NCBI GenBank assembly: GCA_002382805.1
Contig: DGAD01000007.1
Location: forward strand, 1-64,000
Length of the DNA stretch: 64,000 nt
Reading direction: 5' to 3'
From: Clostridiales bacterium UBA4039
Lineage (GTDB): Bacteria > Bacillota > Clostridia > Lachnospirales > Vallitaleaceae
Shown: piece by piece, positions 17,965 through 26,371 of the stretch
How positions within the stretch are numbered: the first letter of the stretch is position 1
How the letters are laid out: the number at the start of each line of letters is the position of its first letter
Notes under the pieces: generated by a model
What the model saw: the letters and a program-made list of their open reading frames with translations, nothing else
Database searches by the model: none
What the model was told of the DNA's origin: nothing
Made by a program: the position numbers and the translations under genes

Positions 17965-18975
17965 CATATGGATATCGCGTTGAGGAAAAGGAATTTCAAT
18001 ATGGTGTTGACGGAATTTTTTTAAAACCATAAAGTGTAAGGCGCTTTTTATTTGAAATTCATGGATAGGGTTGTCAATCCATACAAATAATTTAAAATCA
18101 AGAGATGAATCTCCAAAACTGACAAAGTGAACAGATGGTTTTGGAGATTTTAATATTGTGGTCCAAGTTTCACTGATGTCGCGAACGGCTTCGAGTAAAA
18201 GTTGTTCAACATGTTCAACATCACTTTCATATGCAACGCCAACAGGAATAACGAGGCGAAGCCTTGTATCGCTGTAAGAACGGTTGATGACTTTTTCTTC
18301 TAGAAAAAAAGAGTTCGGAATGATGATGTGTTCATTATCAAGAGTCTTGACAATGGTTGCTCGCATGTTAATTTCATCAACATCACCGATGATATTATCG
18401 ACAATGACACGATCGCCTACTTTAATGGGACGCTCAAAAAGAATAATGAGTCCTGAGATAAAGTTGGAGGCAATGTTTTGCATACCAAAACCGATACCGA
18501 CACCCAAGACACTGGCAAAGACGGTTAGACTGCTTAGGCGGATTCCTAAAGTGCTAAGTGCAGCTAATATGGCAATAAGGAGAAGGGTATAATGAAAGAC
18601 ACTATTAAATGTAAAACGTATGCCCTTTTCAAGATTATACTTATCATAAATGCTTGGGAGGATATATGTTTTTGAAAGAACAGAAATACGCGAAGCCAGT
18701 GCAACAATAAATATGGCAACAGCAACCAGAAAAATCGATACTGAAAAACTCCCTGAAGTAAAAAAAGGATCAAATAACCAACGGGATTCAGAAAAATAGT
18801 TTAATGCATAGGTAATAAGAATAAAGAGGGTTGACCAGTTAAGAACAGCTAATAAAATCGCCTTTGATTTTTCGGTTTTTAGTATTTGTTTTAATGTTTG
18901 ACGAAGGATGATATATACAATACATATAGTGATGAGGCCAATAATTGCCCACATCCAAGGGGGTAAGTTAAACAT
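17956..18975 (-). CDS. MscS-family mechanosensitive channel
   Basis: A 339-residue small-conductance mechanosensitive channel that opens under membrane tension to release solutes after hypo-osmotic shock. Four predicted spans occupy residues ~5-185, somewhat more than the three of E. coli MscS. The pore-lining helix is clear: VLGVGIGFGMQNIASNFISG, followed by ERPIKVGDRV, the beginning of the beta domain. The C-terminal alpha/beta part (residues ~215-339) is complete. AAAGGAGAG precedes ATG 18975. With the BCCT carrier it forms a plausible osmotic-stress pair, although the genes are far apart. Confidence 0.92.
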   Translation of the reverse strand: MFNLPPWMWAIIGLITICIVYIILRQTLKQILKTEKSKAILLAVLNWSTLFILITYALNYFSESRWLFDPFFTSGSFSVSIFLVAVAIFIVALASRISVLSKTYILPSIYDKYNLEKGIRFTFNSVFHYTLLLIAILAALSTLGIRLSSLTVFASVLGVGIGFGMQNIASNFISGLIILFERPIKVGDRVIVDNIIGDVDEINMRATIVKTLDNEHIIIPNSFFLEEKVINRSYSDTRLRLVIPVGVAYESDVEHVEQLLLEAVRDISETWTTILKSPKPSVHFVSFGDSSLDFKLFVWIDNPIHEFQIKSALHFMVLKKFRQHHIEIPFPQRDIHMRP

Positions 18976-19048
18976 TTAGCATCTCTCCTTTACTCGATCT
19001 GCATTTATATTTATTTTAACATGGATTGCACTAAGGTGCTAGAAGATA

Positions 19049-19057
19049 TGCTATAAT
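19049..19057 (+). promoter_or_regulatory. Extended -10 promoter of the alcohol dehydrogenase gene
   Basis: TG-C-TATAAT (19049-19057) is a consensus extended -10, 27 bases before the start codon. A TTGCAC at 19025-19030 is too far (20+ bases) to be an ideal -35. Confidence 0.45.
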
Positions 19058-19084
19058 GAAGAATATAGCAAGGAGGTTTTGTTT

Positions 19085-20188
19085 ATGATGCAATTTTATA
19101 TGCCAACAAAAATTTTCGATGGCAAAGAGATTATACAAGAAAAAGGACAGTTACTACGTGAGTATGGACAACGTGCGTTGATTGTAACGGGACGACATTC
19201 ATCAAAAATTAACGGGTCGCTTCGAGATGTTGAAGAAATTCTAAAACAGCTGGATATAGATTATCGTATTTTTGATGACGTTGAAGAAAACCCATCTATT
19301 GAAAATGTTGTCAAAGGCGCAAAAACCTATGAGGCAGCACAGTTTGTTATTGGGGTCGGTGGCGGATCACCTTTAGACGCTGCCAAAGCCATTGCGGTAC
19401 TTTTAAAAAATCCTAATATACCGGTTGAAAAGATTTTATTTGAGACACCTAATGCGAAAGCACTTCCGGTGATTGCCATACCAACGACTGCAGGAACAGG
19501 AAGCGAAGTAACCCCCTACTCGATATTAACGGTACATAAAGAGCAGACCAAACGTAATTTTAATTGTAAGATTTTTCCTGAGATTGCGTTTATAGATGTA
19601 CGGTACTTTTTGACGATGCACATTAAAGTGCGTGTACATACATGTATTGATGCACTTACGCATTTGATTGAGAGCTATTTAAATACGAATGCAACAGCGT
19701 ACAGTGATGGAATCGTTGAAGCAGGGCTTCGTCTTTGGGCAAAAGGATATCCAAGAATTAATGCGGAAAATATTGACGAAACACATATGAACTATTTTAT
19801 TGAAGCCTCTACATTTGCCGGAATCGCTATATCTCAAACAGGCACAAGTTTGCCTCACGGGATGGGATATTATTTGACATATCATCACGGGCTGTCTCAT
19901 GGGCATGCTAATGGGATTTTGACGAGCAGCTATTTGCGCTTATATCAAAATCAAGCAAAAGTAAAACAGTTGTTAACTTACTTGAATATGGAGACAATTG
20001 AAGAGTTTGAGCGTAAAATAGATTCCCTATTGCCGGGATTGAATTTAACACAAGAGCAGATGCAAAGATATGCTGAGCAGATGATGAGTAACCAAGCAAA
20101 ATTAAAAAATTATCCCTTTAAAGTAACCACAGAGGAACTGTTTATGATGTATAAACAAAAAAGCTCCCAAGCGGAATCGAACCGCTGA
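19085..20188 (+). CDS. Iron-dependent alcohol dehydrogenase
   Basis: A 367-residue NAD(P)-dependent group III alcohol dehydrogenase interconverting an alcohol and aldehyde or ketone. The nucleotide-binding loop GVGGGSPLDAAKA is near residue 93; PTTAGTGSEVTPYSIL follows. The metal site is complete: Asp and His in IDALTHLIESY, His in SLPHGMGY and His 14 residues later in GLSHGHANG. Start ATG 19085 lies 8 bases after AGGAGG; an in-frame TTG at 19079 is too close. The last codons, including the TGA at 20186-20188, lie inside the tRNA-Thr gene on the other strand, so the C-terminus AESNR is encoded by antisense tRNA sequence. Substrate unknown. Confidence 0.93.
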   Translation: MMQFYMPTKIFDGKEIIQEKGQLLREYGQRALIVTGRHSSKINGSLRDVEEILKQLDIDYRIFDDVEENPSIENVVKGAKTYEAAQFVIGVGGGSPLDAAKAIAVLLKNPNIPVEKILFETPNAKALPVIAIPTTAGTGSEVTPYSILTVHKEQTKRNFNCKIFPEIAFIDVRYFLTMHIKVRVHTCIDALTHLIESYLNTNATAYSDGIVEAGLRLWAKGYPRINAENIDETHMNYFIEASTFAGIAISQTGTSLPHGMGYYLTYHHGLSHGHANGILTSSYLRLYQNQAKVKQLLTYLNMETIEEFERKIDSLLPGLNLTQEQMQRYAEQMMSNQAKLKNYPFKVTTEELFMMYKQKSSQAESNR

Positions 20189-20234
20189 CCTATTCATTAC
20201 GAGTGAATCGCTCTACCGACTGAGCCATGGGAGC
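20163..20234 (-). tRNA. tRNA-Thr (anticodon CGT)
   Basis: A complete 72-nt cloverleaf on the minus strand: acceptor GCTCCCA/TGGGAGC perfectly paired, D stem GCTC/GAGC with loop AGTCGGTA, anticodon stem ATTCA/TGAAT with loop CTCGTAA (anticodon CGT, reading ACG), variable AGGTC, T stem AGCGG/CCGCT with loop TTCGATT. CCA is not encoded; the gene is followed at once by a T-rich run that can serve as terminator. It has its own promoter at 20245-20273. Its 3' end overlaps the last 26 bases of the convergent alcohol dehydrogenase gene. Confidence 0.97.
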
Positions 20235-20244
20235 ATCTTTAATA

Positions 20245-20273
20245 ATTATAATAATTTTTGGGAAAATTGTAAA
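20245..20273 (-). promoter_or_regulatory. Promoter of tRNA-Thr
   Basis: On the minus strand TTTACA (20273-20268), a 17-base spacer and a perfect TATAAT (20250-20245) lie 10 bases before the tRNA 5' end. The -35 overlaps the ribosome site (AAAGGAG) of the divergent SLH gene. Confidence 0.7.
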
Positions 20274-20282
20274 GGAGAAGTT

Positions 20283-22247
20283 ATGCAATACATTCGACGA
20301 CAAAAAGTGAGAGTGGTCATATTAAGCCTTATTGTGCTAGCTCTTACGATTCAACCAAGCTATAGTTACAGTGAATTTACAGATATTACGAACCATTGGG
20401 CAAAAGATTATATTAAAGCAGCAGTAAATAAAGGTATTGTAACAGGGTATTCAGATGGAACTTTTCGTCCGGATGCCCCAGTTACACGTAGTGAATTGGC
20501 GAAAATCATTAACCGTGGATTACGCTTGACACAAACCACACAATTAGTGTTTTCAGATCTTAGTATGAATCAGTGGTATTATTATGATGCATCAAGAGCG
20601 GTTGCAGCAGGATATATGCAAGGCTATGATGATTTTACGTTTCGAGGAACGTGGAATATATCACGCCAGGAAGCAGCGGTTGTGTACCATACTTTAATGC
20701 CCTTTTATCAAAGAGATATAGGTATGAAGCGATTTTCAGATGATGCAGCGATAGCGCTTTGGGCCAAAGAAAGTGCCATGGCTGTTGTGGATAAAGGCTA
20801 CATGATAGGAGATGAACAAGGACGCTTTCGCCCGGAAGATCCACTGACGCGAGCAGAAGCTTGTGTATCCATCGTGAAGTTCTTAAATGGGGAACGCCTG
20901 AATTCCTACAATCAGTATATCAATGAAGTCGATGACTTAGAGTCAAATACTATCTTTACAGGAAAGATAACAGTAGATGAAGATATTGACGAAGGGGACA
21001 TCTTTTTTGATCGAATGGTTAGTTTAGGAGATGTATATGTTGAGTCGGATCAGCAAAGTGAGGTTGTTTTTCATGACTCAAAAATTCAGCGAGTTTGGCT
21101 GGATAATTCTTCTGGAGAAGCGAGCATTCAATTAACAGGGAATACAACGATTGAGCAAGTGATAATTCCTTATGGAGGAACGGTTCAAGATGACACTTTA
21201 ACAGGTGCAGGAATACAAGAGATTGTTCTTAGCGGAAAAAAACTTGATGAACAACCAACATATATTAGAGGTAAAGTGGATACAGTTCGTATAGAATCTG
21301 AGGCTATCCTTCGTTTGGAAGCCGGGCGTGTTGAAAGTATGCGCATACATTCAAGTGCCAAGGACTCAGTGATTTTCCAAGAACAGGCAACAATTATTGA
21401 AGAAGCTATGGTTAATAGTCCAGTATCCTTTGAAGGTTTAGGGAAAGTGATTACCATGCATGCTCAGTCAAACTATATTACATATCAGACAGAGCCCTTT
21501 GATGTGCAGCATTCGATTAGCCTTCGGCGTCCACCTAGGTTTGCAGAAGATGATAGTGCCCCCATTCCTGTGTTTTCACCAAGTGATGATGAAGACAATG
21601 TGGCGACAGATACAGAGATTTGGATTGTTTTTGATGAACCTATATTTTTAGATGATGGAGAGCCGATTTACAATGAAGACATTAAAGACCTCATTGAACT
21701 TCGACGTGATCGATCAAAGGGGCGTCATGTCAGCTATACAGGAACGCTTCAAGGAGATAATCAAAGTATAAAATTGATTCCTGAATATGAACTTATAGAA
21801 GATGAAGATTACTATATTATTCTTTTGGACGAAGTGATTGAAGATAGAGATGGTAATGAAAATGATAAGATTATATCACAGTTTAGAACGGGTGAGACGC
21901 AAAAAAAAGACTGGGATATTGATATTTATCCAAAAAATAACGCGAGAAATGTTGATCGAGATATAGAAATTGAGATTGACTTTAATCAGACGATTTTTCG
22001 AACCGACGGAGAGAAGCTTCGAGAAAATGATCTGGATGAACTCATTGAGATACGTCGAGGAAGCATACGCGGTAAAAGGATTGACTTTGAAGGATATCTG
22101 GACCGGGATCATGAAGTGATTACGTTGGAACCAACAGAGCGTCTAGACAGAGATACATATTACTATGTCATCATTTTAGATGAAGTGTTTGAAGATGAAG
22201 ATTATAATGTCTTAGACCGAGAATGGTTTAAATTCGAGACAGAATAA
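20283..22247 (+). CDS. SLH-domain surface protein with tandem SbsA-type Ig-like domains
   Basis: A 654-residue exported cell-wall protein. A signal peptide (1-29) is followed by three S-layer homology motifs (about 32-205), the first reading FTDITNHWAKDYIKAAVNKG with GYSDGTFRPDAPVTRSE; these anchor proteins to pyruvylated secondary wall polymers. Residues ~215-400 form a beta-rich domain, and the C-terminus holds two about 105-residue repeats (starting ~425 and ~545), each with TEIWIVFD/IEIEIDFN, an acidic loop and YYIILLDEV/YYVIILDEV, like SbsA Ig-like (Big_5) domains. Ribosome site AAAGGAG precedes ATG 20283. Propeller and TolC-like genes follow. Confidence 0.88.
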   Translation: MQYIRRQKVRVVILSLIVLALTIQPSYSYSEFTDITNHWAKDYIKAAVNKGIVTGYSDGTFRPDAPVTRSELAKIINRGLRLTQTTQLVFSDLSMNQWYYYDASRAVAAGYMQGYDDFTFRGTWNISRQEAAVVYHTLMPFYQRDIGMKRFSDDAAIALWAKESAMAVVDKGYMIGDEQGRFRPEDPLTRAEACVSIVKFLNGERLNSYNQYINEVDDLESNTIFTGKITVDEDIDEGDIFFDRMVSLGDVYVESDQQSEVVFHDSKIQRVWLDNSSGEASIQLTGNTTIEQVIIPYGGTVQDDTLTGAGIQEIVLSGKKLDEQPTYIRGKVDTVRIESEAILRLEAGRVESMRIHSSAKDSVIFQEQATIIEEAMVNSPVSFEGLGKVITMHAQSNYITYQTEPFDVQHSISLRRPPRFAEDDSAPIPVFSPSDDEDNVATDTEIWIVFDEPIFLDDGEPIYNEDIKDLIELRRDRSKGRHVSYTGTLQGDNQSIKLIPEYELIEDEDYYIILLDEVIEDRDGNENDKIISQFRTGETQKKDWDIDIYPKNNARNVDRDIEIEIDFNQTIFRTDGEKLRENDLDELIEIRRGSIRGKRIDFEGYLDRDHEVITLEPTERLDRDTYYYVIILDEVFEDEDYNVLDREWFKFETE

Positions 22248-22292
22248 TGAATGGGTAATTATAGTATTTTTATTAAGAAATGGTTAGAACTA

Positions 22293-22321
22293 TTGACAGT
22301 ATTTTGATAAAAAAGTAAACT
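22293..22321 (+). promoter_or_regulatory. Sigma-A promoter of the propeller and TolC-like genes
   Basis: Perfect TTGACA (22293-22298), 17-base spacer, TAAACT (22316-22321), about 48 bases before the propeller start codon. Confidence 0.7.
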
Positions 22322-22368
22322 GAACCTATGCAAACACTGAACAGTGTGTAGAAAGAAGGATGTGGAGA

Positions 22369-23733
22369 ATGAAGAAAATAGTTACGTTTATGTTAGTTCT
22401 TGTGCTGGTAAGTTCAATGCCGGTTTATGGCTTGGCAAATCGTGTGTCAAATCAATATACTCGTATGAACAGTTTACTGACAGTGGATAAAGTTGTTGAA
22501 GTTTATCCGTTTGAAGATGGTGTATGGATTGTAACCGGAGGTGGAGGTCTTGCGCGGATTGATTCACAAGACCAATGGACGACATATCAAAAGACGCCAT
22601 ATGGATTAATCAATAATTATATTAACTGTATGACAATAGATAGCAATGGTAATGCTTATTTTGGAACCAATACAGGCGTAAGCGTCTATAAAACGGATGG
22701 CCAGTGGGATCAATATTATATGAACAATAATGCGGTCTACGGCGAGACGGTAACAAGTCTAGCAGCAGATGATAAAGGTGGCGTTTGGCATGGTGTAACC
22801 AATTATGGAGCCTATTATATTGATGCACAAGGAAACCGAACAAATTATAATCCGACGAATTCAAAAATTCCGAGTACAGATATAACTCAGATTGCACTTG
22901 ACGGTCATGGTGGAACATGGTTTGCAATGCATCCGAACTATTCGGATATTGGTGGTATCGCATATCTTGATGCAGAAGGTGAATGGACGCTTTATAATGC
23001 GAATAATTCAAAGCTGCCTTCAAACCGTGTGAACGACATATATGTTGCAAGTGATGGCGCTGTATGGATTGGTACAGTAAATGGCTTAGCTGTATTGAAT
23101 GAAGATGAATGGACCATATACAAAAAAGGTTCAATATGGGAATACTCTGTGAAATCTATTGCAGAAGATGCACAAGGAAATATTTATGCGGCAACATGGG
23201 GAGATGGACTGTTAAAGATTGACACGGCAGGAACACTTGTTGAATATAAAGCAACCAATACCCCCATCCCAAATAATTATATTTATGATGTTGCACTAGA
23301 GAGCGATGGAACACTTTGGTTAAGTACAAATATTGGTGCAACAGAAATAAAAAATGAAGTACGTGAGACCCCGGTAACACAAAAGCCGGATAAAGTTATG
23401 GTGTTTTTAAATGGACAAAACATTCGTTTTGATGTGGAGCCTGTTATTCGTAATGGACATACCCTTGTCTCCATGCGAAATTTTTTAGAAGCGCTGGGTC
23501 AAGAAATAGAATGGGATCCAACAGTGGAAAAAGTGACATCAACAGGGGATAAGAACATTGAACTTTATATTGGAAAAACAACAACGACTGTTGATGGTGA
23601 AGTATCTGAACTTTCAGTAGCCCCTGAAATTGTCGATGGACGTACAATGGTTCCATTACGTTGGCTGGCAGAGACGTTGGACTACGTTGTGGAATGGGAT
23701 CCAATTAACTATTATATTGACATTGTAAAATAA
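22369..23733 (+). CDS. Secreted beta-propeller protein with copper-amine-oxidase-N-like domain
   Basis: A 454-residue exported protein. After a signal peptide (to about residue 24) come about seven blade-like repeats of ~45 residues with the pattern D..G..W.GT..G, for example DGAVWIGTVNGLAVL, like the propeller repeats of two-component sensor ectodomains but with no kinase attached. Residues ~345-454 form a copper amine oxidase N-terminal-like domain (VFLNGQNIRFDVEPVI, GRTMVPLRWLAETLDY, VEWD), which in Gram-positives occurs on many wall-associated proteins and has no oxidase activity. ATG 22369 has AGAAGGA 9 bases upstream; an in-frame ATG at 22360 is too close. The TolC-like gene follows after 11 bases. 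Confidence 0.8.
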   Translation: MKKIVTFMLVLVLVSSMPVYGLANRVSNQYTRMNSLLTVDKVVEVYPFEDGVWIVTGGGGLARIDSQDQWTTYQKTPYGLINNYINCMTIDSNGNAYFGTNTGVSVYKTDGQWDQYYMNNNAVYGETVTSLAADDKGGVWHGVTNYGAYYIDAQGNRTNYNPTNSKIPSTDITQIALDGHGGTWFAMHPNYSDIGGIAYLDAEGEWTLYNANNSKLPSNRVNDIYVASDGAVWIGTVNGLAVLNEDEWTIYKKGSIWEYSVKSIAEDAQGNIYAATWGDGLLKIDTAGTLVEYKATNTPIPNNYIYDVALESDGTLWLSTNIGATEIKNEVRETPVTQKPDKVMVFLNGQNIRFDVEPVIRNGHTLVSMRNFLEALGQEIEWDPTVEKVTSTGDKNIELYIGKTTTTVDGEVSELSVAPEIVDGRTMVPLRWLAETLDYVVEWDPINYYIDIVK

Positions 23734-23744
23734 GGAGAGATTTG

Positions 23745-24884
23745 ATGAAAAGTAAAGCCCTTGATTTGAAACGAATTAAAATAGCCATAGCATCCATGTT
23801 AATTCTCGTGTTAACGGCATCCACATTATTGCCGGTACAAGCAGAAGAGATAAAGATTGAGCCGGAAGTCTTAACGGTTGAAAAAGCGCTTGAGCTTGCT
23901 ATGGAGAACAACTTTGATGTGAAAATAGCAGGAATTGAAAAAGAAGAATCATTACTAAATCGTCGTAAACTTCTCGATACAGCAGATATCGATTTTGCAA
24001 CAGGAAACTATGATGCGGATCTTGGTGTGGAATTAGCCAAAGTTCAAAAAGATTACTTGAAATCCTTGGCAGAAAGCATCTATGATGTTCAAATCATAGG
24101 TATAGAACTTCAAGTTAAGTCGACTTATGCAAGTGTGATTCATGCCAAGAGCAATTATGAGTTAGCAGAAAAATACTTAGAACAAGCCAAAGAAAGCTAT
24201 GAGTTTATGAATAAGCGATTCGAGCTTGGACAAATTGCAAAAACAGATGTGCTTGAAGCAGAGTCAGAGGTAGCAACAAAAGAGTCGGAGTTATTAGAAG
24301 CAAAATTAGCATTTGATAATACAATGATGGATTTGAATATGCTCCTTAATCAAGACTTGGATAAAGAATGGATCATTGAAGAAACATTAGAGACAAAAAC
24401 AATTGAAGTACCGGAATTATCTGTACTTCAAGCATATATGGAAGAGAATCATCCTTCTGTATTAGGTGCACAAATGAGCCACAAAATTGCAGAAACAACA
24501 TTTGAAGTTACAAGTGGATTTTACCCGGAAAATGTGTTTGTGCATAAAGAAGCAAAACAAGCATATGAAAAATCTACATATCAATATGAAGCGGCAAAAC
24601 TCGCCCAAGAGAAAAAACTTGTTCAAGCATATCAAAACCTTGATAGTATCACCCAAGGAATTGAAGCACTTGAAAAAGGTGTTGATCTTATCAATGAGAG
24701 CTATCGTAGTGCACAATTACGTATGGAATTAGGATTTATTACAAGCCATACCCTCAATAGTATTGCACTGACACAACAGCGTATGGAAGCAAACTTAGTT
24801 AATATGCAACGTAACTATCAACTAGCGGTGGCGCAACTTGAAGCTGTATCAGGATATACATTTTTAGATAATATAGAAGAATAA
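23745..24884 (+). CDS. TolC/OEP-like exported coiled-coil protein
   Basis: A 379-residue protein with a signal peptide ending PVQA-EE (about residue 31). The rest is nearly all long amphipathic helix and carries both outer-membrane-efflux-protein repeats: LTVEKALELAMENNFDVKIA, then YEFMNKRFELGQIAKTDVLEAE, and in the second half YRSAQLRMELGFITSHTLNS. It is shorter than Gram-negative TolC (about 350 mature residues) and I see no segments that look like the outer-membrane beta-barrel. ATG 23745 follows AAGGAGAG; it is the last gene before a strong terminator. Function in a single-membrane cell is unknown; a periplasm- or wall-space tunnel or scaffold is a guess. Confidence 0.75.
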   Translation: MKSKALDLKRIKIAIASMLILVLTASTLLPVQAEEIKIEPEVLTVEKALELAMENNFDVKIAGIEKEESLLNRRKLLDTADIDFATGNYDADLGVELAKVQKDYLKSLAESIYDVQIIGIELQVKSTYASVIHAKSNYELAEKYLEQAKESYEFMNKRFELGQIAKTDVLEAESEVATKESELLEAKLAFDNTMMDLNMLLNQDLDKEWIIEETLETKTIEVPELSVLQAYMEENHPSVLGAQMSHKIAETTFEVTSGFYPENVFVHKEAKQAYEKSTYQYEAAKLAQEKKLVQAYQNLDSITQGIEALEKGVDLINESYRSAQLRMELGFITSHTLNSIALTQQRMEANLVNMQRNYQLAVAQLEAVSGYTFLDNIEE

Positions 24885-24909
24885 TAGATTAATTATTAGA
24901 ATATAAAAG

Positions 24910-24954
24910 AGTAGATGTGTTAAGGCTAAAAGCGCTAATACATCTACTTTTTTT
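24910..24954 (+). terminator. Terminator after the TolC-like gene
   Basis: A 13-bp stem with one G-U pair (24910-24922 with 24936-24948) is followed by seven Ts. Confidence 0.85.
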
Positions 24955-24970
24955 GTTTTATAGATTGATT

Positions 24971-25234
24971 CTATAACTTAAATAAATACCAACAGCAGCT
25001 ATTTAAATTATACCTAAGTTCACATATGCGTAATGTGTTGTTAGCCACAATTTCACATGTAAAGCAATACACTTGATTACCAGCTATTTTATCGATATCA
25101 CGTGTGTATATTTTTCGGATTTTATAGACAACTTGTTGTCCATCATTGGCTTCAATCTTAAAGCGCAAAGGATGGATTTTGCCGTCTTTTTCAGTCCAGC
25201 TAATCATTTCTATGGGTTTGGTTATTGTTTTCAT
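24971..25234 (-). CDS. Small conserved protein under LexA (SOS) control
   Basis: An 87-residue soluble protein beginning MKTITKPIEMISWTEKDGKI, with FKIEANDGQQVVYKIRKIY in the middle and a cysteine-rich end (CFTCEIV, SCCWYLFKL). Similar short proteins occur widely in Clostridia, as I recall, but no function is known to me. The start at 25234 has AGGTGATT in place; a GTG at 25243 lies inside that ribosome site. The promoter spacer contains a complete LexA box (25286-25299), so expression should rise on DNA damage. Standing alone, it may serve in DNA repair or damage response; that is inference from regulation only. Confidence 0.75.
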   Translation of the reverse strand: MKTITKPIEMISWTEKDGKIHPLRFKIEANDGQQVVYKIRKIYTRDIDKIAGNQVYCFTCEIVANNTLRICELRYNLNSCCWYLFKL

Positions 25235-25276
25235 AGTAATCACCTAAAAATTATCAATATATTGGAATATAACTTC

Positions 25277-25305
25277 ATTATATCACGAACTTATGTTCGT
25301 GTAAA
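25277..25305 (-). promoter_or_regulatory. Promoter with LexA/SOS box in its spacer
   Basis: Minus strand TTTACA (25305-25300), exactly 17 bases, then TATAAT (25282-25277). The spacer contains CGAAC-n4-GTTCG (25286-25299), the Bacillus/Clostridium LexA consensus; with flanking bases it is a perfect 7+7 inverted repeat, CACGAAC/GTTCGTG (25284-25301). LexA bound here would block RNA polymerase. Confidence 0.78.
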
Positions 25306-25338
25306 TATAAAAATAAAAGAGGCCAAACAGACCTCTTT
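25305..25338 (-). terminator. Terminator of uppP
   Basis: Minus strand stem AAAGAGG/CCTCTTT (25338-25332 with 25322-25316), 9-base loop, then a T-rich tract. The tail overlaps the -35 box of the SOS-controlled gene. Confidence 0.7.
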
Positions 25339-25352
25339 ACGATGCGATATAG

Positions 25353-26171
25353 CTAAAAAAGAAAATAAATAAATACAATACAACCTAGAATTATACGGTA
25401 ATAACCAAATACTTTAAAGTCATGTTTTTTGATGTATCCCATCAAAAATTTTATGGCAAGAATGGAGGTGACAAAAGCGACAAGCATGCCTGTAAATAGG
25501 ATGATTAATTCATAGCTGCTAAAGTTTAATCCAAACTTGACCAGTTTTAATAGGCTGGCACCAAACATAACAGGAATAGCTAAAAAGAAAGTGAACTCTG
25601 CAGCAATGACACGGGAAGAACCAAGAATCATTGCTCCGATGATGGTAGCCCCTGAACGTGAAGTTCCGGGAATAAGCGCGAGTAATTGAAAAACACCAAT
25701 TAAGAGTGCTGTCTTATAGGAAAGCTGGGTTAATGTTGTGATATTCGGCTGTTTTCCTTTATGAAGACGTTCAATAATGATAAATAATACACCATAAATA
25801 ATTAATGTGAATGTGACGGTTTGATAATTGTAAAAGAGTTCATCAATAATATCATCATAGAGAATACCTATAATTGCAGCTGGAATACAGGCGACTATAA
25901 TTTTTAGCCAAAGAATCATGATATCCTTTTTTATAAAATGTTCACGTTGACGTGTAAAATCAAAGGGAAGCAGTTTGTTAAAATAAAGGACAACAACAGC
26001 CATAATGGCACCAAGTTGTATAACAACAAGAAACATTTCCATAAATTGTGGACTGACATCCAGTTTTATGAATTCATCCACGAGAATCATATGACCTGTA
26101 CTGCTGACCGGTAACCATTCGGTGATTCCTTCAACAATACCAAGAAAAATTACTTTTAATAGTTCAATCAT
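25353..26171 (-). CDS. uppP: Undecaprenyl-diphosphatase (UppP/BacA)
   Basis: Dephosphorylates undecaprenyl diphosphate to recycle the lipid carrier of cell-wall synthesis and gives bacitracin tolerance when abundant. The 272-residue chain is a polytopic membrane protein with both active-site signatures: [20 protein letters not shown] at residues ~10-29 (E17 and E21 region, Ser and His) and [10 protein letters not shown] near 170. The start ATG 26171 follows GCAGG; an in-frame ATG at 26237 would lie upstream of the promoter at 26209-26237. Monocistronic. Confidence 0.95.
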   Translation of the reverse strand: MIELLKVIFLGIVEGITEWLPVSSTGHMILVDEFIKLDVSPQFMEMFLVVIQLGAIMAVVVLYFNKLLPFDFTRQREHFIKKDIMILWLKIIVACIPAAIIGILYDDIIDELFYNYQTVTFTLIIYGVLFIIIERLHKGKQPNITTLTQLSYKTALLIGVFQLLALIPGTSRSGATIIGAMILGSSRVIAAEFTFFLAIPVMFGASLLKLVKFGLNFSSYELIILFTGMLVAFVTSILAIKFLMGYIKKHDFKVFGYYRIILGCIVFIYFLF

Positions 26172-26208
26172 TTGAATACCTGCCTTAATTTGTTTGTAAG
26201 TATTTCTT

Positions 26209-26237
26209 ATTATACGTATATTTATCTTGGAATGCAA
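26209..26237 (-). promoter_or_regulatory. Sigma-A promoter of uppP
   Basis: Minus strand TTGCAT (26237-26232), 17 bases, perfect TATAAT (26214-26209), 38 bases before the start codon. Confidence 0.65.
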
Positions 26238-26371
26238 TTAGAGAAACATTAAAATAAAAGGTGGGTAAAAATATTACCTATTGTAGCAATGATTATCCGT
26301 TCGCGTGGGAAGAGATTTTTCTTATAATATGTATGTAGCTAAAATCAATAAATAAAAATGGAGGTAGTTTT

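Noticed and set aside
20163..20234. tRNA-Thr as attachment site of an integrated element
   Set aside because: No integrase, repeat of the tRNA 3' end or phage genes were seen in the window.
22388..23704. Several long minus-strand ORFs opposite the propeller gene
   Set aside because: They are frame shadows: no ribosome sites, compositionally odd (His/Leu/Tyr-rich), and they lie opposite a protein with clear repeats and a signal peptide.
26264..26278. GGTAA-n5-TTACC inverted repeat before the sugar-binding protein gene as an operator
   Set aside because: Only 5-base arms in AT-rich DNA and far from the start; chance occurrence is likely.
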